Assembly: GCA_944320355.1 (NCBI GenBank)
Contig: CALUHC010000016.1
Span: forward strand, 1-64,000
Direction of reading: 5' to 3'
Source: an uncultured Prevotella sp.
Lineage (GTDB): Bacteria > Bacteroidota > Bacteroidia > Bacteroidales > Bacteroidaceae
DNA length: 64,000 nucleotides
Translations under genes and position numbers: made by a program
The notes under the pieces: generated by a model
Seen by the model: the letters and a program-made list of their open reading frames with translations, nothing else
What the model was told of the DNA's origin: nothing
Database searches by the model: none
In this document: in pieces, positions 61,519 through 64,000 of the stretch
How the letters are laid out: the number at the start of each line of letters is the position of its first letter
How positions within the stretch are numbered: the first letter of the stretch is position 1

Positions 61519-62847
61519 ATGAAATTCAGATTCATTTTGACGCTCGCATTCGCTTTGGCGTGCGTGGCGTCTCACGGCAAGAAGAAGGCCGCAGAAGTGT
61601 TTCCCGACGGCACTCCCATCCCCGAGTGGTTCAGCGACACGGCCAAGGTGGACGTGAACTCGCTCGGCACGAAGTACGTGATAACGGATTACGGCGTGAA
61701 AAACGATTCTGCCATCATCCAGACCGAGCAGATACAGGCCGTCATCGACAAGGCCGCCGCTGCCGGCGGGGGCGTGATCGTGATTCCGGAGGGCACCTTC
61801 CTCAGCGGCTCGCTGTTCTTCAAGCAGGGCACGCACCTGTATCTTGAGAAGGGGGCTGTGCTGAAAGGCAGCGACCGCATACGCAACTTCAAGCTCGTGA
61901 AGACGCGCATGGAGGGCCAGACTCTCAACTATTTCGCCGCGCTGGTCAACGCCGACGGCGTTGACGGATTCACCATCGCAGGCCACGGAACCATCAACGG
62001 CAATGGCCGCAACTATTGGGAGGAGTTCTGGATACGCCGCCAGTACAACCGCCAGTGCACAAACCTTGAGGCCATGCGTCCGCGCCTGGTTTACATATCC
62101 AACTCCAAGAACGTCACGGTGCAGGACGTGAGGCTGATAAACAGCCCGTTCTGGACCAACCACCTGTACAAGTCGGAGAACATTCGCTATCTGGACTGCT
62201 ACATCTACGCCCCCACCAGCGGCATAAAGGCCCCGAGCAGCGATGCCATAGACCTCGACGTGTGCAAGAACGTGCTCATTCGCGGCTGCTACATGAGCGT
62301 CAACGACGATGCCGTGGTGCTCAAGGGCGGCAAGGGAACGTGGGCCGACAAGGATCCGGACAACGGCCCCTGCTCCAACATAATCATCGAAGACTGCACT
62401 TACGGCAAGGTGCACGGCTGCCTGACCCTGGGCAGTGAGTCGCTCCACGACCGCAACGTGATACTGCGCCGCTGCACCGTCACCGACGCCAACCGCGTGC
62501 TCTGGCTCAAGATGCGCCCCGACACGCCGCAGCACTACGAGTATGTCACTGTCGAAGACCTCACGGGCAACTGTTCGAGCTTCCTCGTTGTGCGACCCTG
62601 GACGCAGTTCTTCAAGCCCGAGAAGCGCGATGATATGCCCCTGTCCACCTGCAACAACATCACCATAAGGAACATAAAGATGTCGTGCAAGAACTTCTTC
62701 GACGTGGGTAAGTCGGACAAGTACCGTCTCACGGACTTCGCTTTCGAGGATTGCGACGTGCAGGACGAGAAGCTGGCCTTCGACAAGTCGCTCATCGAGA
62801 ACTGCACTGTGAAGAACCTGAAGATAAACGGCAAGGAGGTGAAATAA
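61519..62847 (+). CDS. GH28 family glycoside hydrolase (pectinase)
   Basis: 442 residues, exported (signal MKFRFILTLAFALACVASHG, probably cleaved by signal peptidase I). The right-handed beta-helix contains IPEGTFLSGSLFFKQG, SSDAIDLDVCKNVLIRGCYM, VNDDAVVLKGG (catalytic Asp pair) and VHGCLTLGSES (His). Substrates in this family include polygalacturonan and rhamnogalacturonan. Variation at the usual RIKT site (WLKMRPDT) favours a non-standard pectin substrate. It is alone behind the promoter module. Confidence 0.9.
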   Translation: MKFRFILTLAFALACVASHGKKKAAEVFPDGTPIPEWFSDTAKVDVNSLGTKYVITDYGVKNDSAIIQTEQIQAVIDKAAAAGGGVIVIPEGTFLSGSLFFKQGTHLYLEKGAVLKGSDRIRNFKLVKTRMEGQTLNYFAALVNADGVDGFTIAGHGTINGNGRNYWEEFWIRRQYNRQCTNLEAMRPRLVYISNSKNVTVQDVRLINSPFWTNHLYKSENIRYLDCYIYAPTSGIKAPSSDAIDLDVCKNVLIRGCYMSVNDDAVVLKGGKGTWADKDPDNGPCSNIIIEDCTYGKVHGCLTLGSESLHDRNVILRRCTVTDANRVLWLKMRPDTPQHYEYVTVEDLTGNCSSFLVVRPWTQFFKPEKRDDMPLSTCNNITIRNIKMSCKNFFDVGKSDKYRLTDFAFEDCDVQDEKLAFDKSLIENCTVKNLKINGKEVK

Positions 62848-62872
62848 GCCTCCCCGCCCTACAATAGTTTTA

Positions 62873-62934
62873 CAATCGGAGCGCACATACGGCGCCGGGG
62901 CAATGTCCGTGCGGCCGTATGTGCGCTCCGATTG
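62873..62934. repeat. Long perfect hairpin between convergent genes
   Basis: The 21-bp arms 62873-62893 and 62914-62934 (CAATCGGAGCGCACATACGGC and complement) surround a 20-base loop. There is no T-run on either side. Its place between convergent GH28 and MFS genes suggests a bidirectional transcript-end structure. Confidence 0.65.
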
Positions 62935-62990
62935 TCCTGAAAAGTTGTAAATGCTGTATGGCAAGACCGGCCGCTCCGGCTCTTCCTGTG

Positions 62991-64000
62991 TCACATTGCG
63001 CTGTTTTTCTCGTACTTGCGGATGAACGTTGTCATGGCGATGAAGCCCAGAGCCACCACCGGGACGCCCACCAGGGCGGCGTAGCGGTAGGGCAGTCCTT
63101 GCTCCATGGGCAGTCCGCCGCAGTAGGCTCCGAGGGCGTTGCCAAGGTTGAAGGCCACCTGTATGGCCGCGCCGCCGAGCATCTCGCCGCCCGGGGCGTA
63201 CTTGAGTATGAGGAACTGTTGCGGGCTGCTCACTGCGAAAAGCCCTGTCGTGCACACCACCATGAGCGCGGCCGACAGCCATCCGTGGTGAGCGAAGAGG
63301 AAGATGAGCGTCAGCGCCACCACCACTATGGCCTGGGTGCAGGCCGCCACGCGCCCCGGTGTGTAGCGGTCGGACAGCCGTCCGCTCGTCAGGTTGCCCA
63401 CCACCATGCCGAACCCGGCGGCCACCATGAGCAGCGACACCGTCTCCGGCGGGAAGCCGGCCTCCGTTGTCATCAGCGGACTGATATAGCTGTACCAGCA
63501 GAATATGCCTCCGTTGCCGAACATGGTGGCCGCGAGGATGAGCCACGGCGCACCGCTGCGCAAGAAGCGGAACTGCCCTTTGTAGCCGTTGTCGGGCAGG
63601 GCGTCGATGTGTGGCACCCACTTCCATATATAATATAGCACGAGCAGGCTTATCAGTGCCACCAGCACGAACGGCACGCGCCACGATATGTTGCCGCTCA
63701 GGGCCGTGCTCAGCGGCACGCCGAACAGGTTGGCTATGGTCATGCCCGCCACCATGATGGACACCGCGCCCGTCTTGTGGCGCTCGTCGGCCAGTCTCAC
63801 CGCCGCGATTGAGGCCACGCCGAAGTAGGCGCCGTGGGGAAGTCCGGCAATGAACCGCGCCGCCAGCATCATGCCGTAGCTCGGCGAGACGGCGCAGAGC
63901 ACCGCCCCGAGCAGCATCATGGCGGCCAGTGCGAGCAATATCCGCTTGGGGCTGTACTTGTGGGCGACGGTGAGCAGCGGCGCGCCGCAGCACACTCCGA
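62991..64000 (-). CDS. MFS transporter, AraJ-like (N-terminus outside window)
   Basis: At least 334 residues of a major facilitator; the gene runs off the right edge, so the first helix or two are missing. It has about ten visible membrane segments. ARFIAGLPHGAYFGVASIAAVRLADE resembles the AraJ/sugar-efflux subfamily. The loop IWKWVPHIDALPDNGYKGQFRFL separates the two halves. It may export sugars or drugs; the neighbouring pectinase makes a sugar link possible but not shown. Confidence 0.82.
   Translation of the reverse strand, partial: GVCCGAPLLTVAHKYSPKRILLALAAMMLLGAVLCAVSPSYGMMLAARFIAGLPHGAYFGVASIAAVRLADERHKTGAVSIMVAGMTIANLFGVPLSTALSGNISWRVPFVLVALISLLVLYYIWKWVPHIDALPDNGYKGQFRFLRSGAPWLILAATMFGNGGIFCWYSYISPLMTTEAGFPPETVSLLMVAAGFGMVVGNLTSGRLSDRYTPGRVAACTQAIVVVALTLIFLFAHHGWLSAALMVVCTTGLFAVSSPQQFLILKYAPGGEMLGGAAIQVAFNLGNALGAYCGGLPMEQGLPYRYAALVGVPVVALGFIAMTTFIRKYEKNSAM

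Overview
The window looks like the chromosome of a Bacteroidales bacterium, most like a Prevotella-type plant-polysaccharide degrader. The evidence is: -7 boxes of the form TAnnTTTG with a TTTG box 19-20 bases upstream in front of many genes; no consistent Shine-Dalgarno sequences; the gene order trpB-E-G-D-C-F-A; the blocks sppA-lpxK-punA-thiL and sigma-54 regulator-lptE-TPR-secG; and a pectate lyase that ends in a type IX secretion sorting domain. Coding sequence is GC-rich and intergenic regions are AT-rich. I see no prophage, plasmid gene or insertion-sequence transposase.

Layout. 1-1267 has no gene and is filled with repeats. 1268-5656: mscL, gapA, miaA, a lipid kinase and a Crp-type regulator. 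5785-10692: a glycogen operon (debranching enzyme, glycosyltransferase, GH57 protein) behind a textbook promoter. 10875-14678: an Ig-like lipoprotein, then a sugar kinase/RapZ-C fusion with a MurU-like nucleotidyltransferase (cell-wall amino-sugar recycling). 14853-24561: a pectin region with a PL1 pectate lyase, a plant-type LRR lipoprotein and a very large GH28-GH105-plus-third-domain enzyme. 25808-33102: the complete trp operon behind a leader peptide with three consecutive Trp codons and an attenuator. 33898-43678: ROK glucokinase, LysE-type exporter, DUF4924 protein, rfbD, prfC, a threonylcarbamoyl-AMP synthase, a ClC channel, fmt, a small ORF and rpe. 43948-47775: two lipoproteins, pncB and tRNA-His. 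47861-50891: the secG/TPR/lptE/sigma-54 regulator operon. 51724-55110: an ADP-ribosyl-hydrolase fusion, infC-rpmI-rplT and an SMR transporter. 55382-60195: sppA-lpxK-punA-thiL. 61519-64000: a second GH28 enzyme and a truncated MFS transporter.

The most unusual content is between the genes. At least ten intergenic sites carry arrays of 4-6 contiguous 22-bp units. Each unit is built on an imperfect palindrome, AAACG-NNN-CGTTT, and phasing is kept throughout. Four clear copies (17421, 19378, 33313, 45655) share a larger plan: a TTAAC...GTTAA leader, the array, and a terminal TTGCATATTTGCAA palindrome. Neighbouring units are often complementary and would fold into long hairpins. A separate MITE-like family (about 190-200 bp, terminal repeats CCCAAATCGGTCATTAGA) has about six copies and often sits beside these arrays. 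A third recurring module places the -7 box inside an inverted repeat, followed by a second palindrome whose arms covary between copies. One array lies inside the trp operon. Two arrays lie in roughly 290-bp direct repeats that bracket the LRR lipoprotein gene.

The genes point to a cell that degrades pectin outside the cytoplasm, stores glucose as glycogen, recycles peptidoglycan amino sugars and makes its own tryptophan under attenuation control. Everything here is from reading the sequence. No database search or folding program was run.
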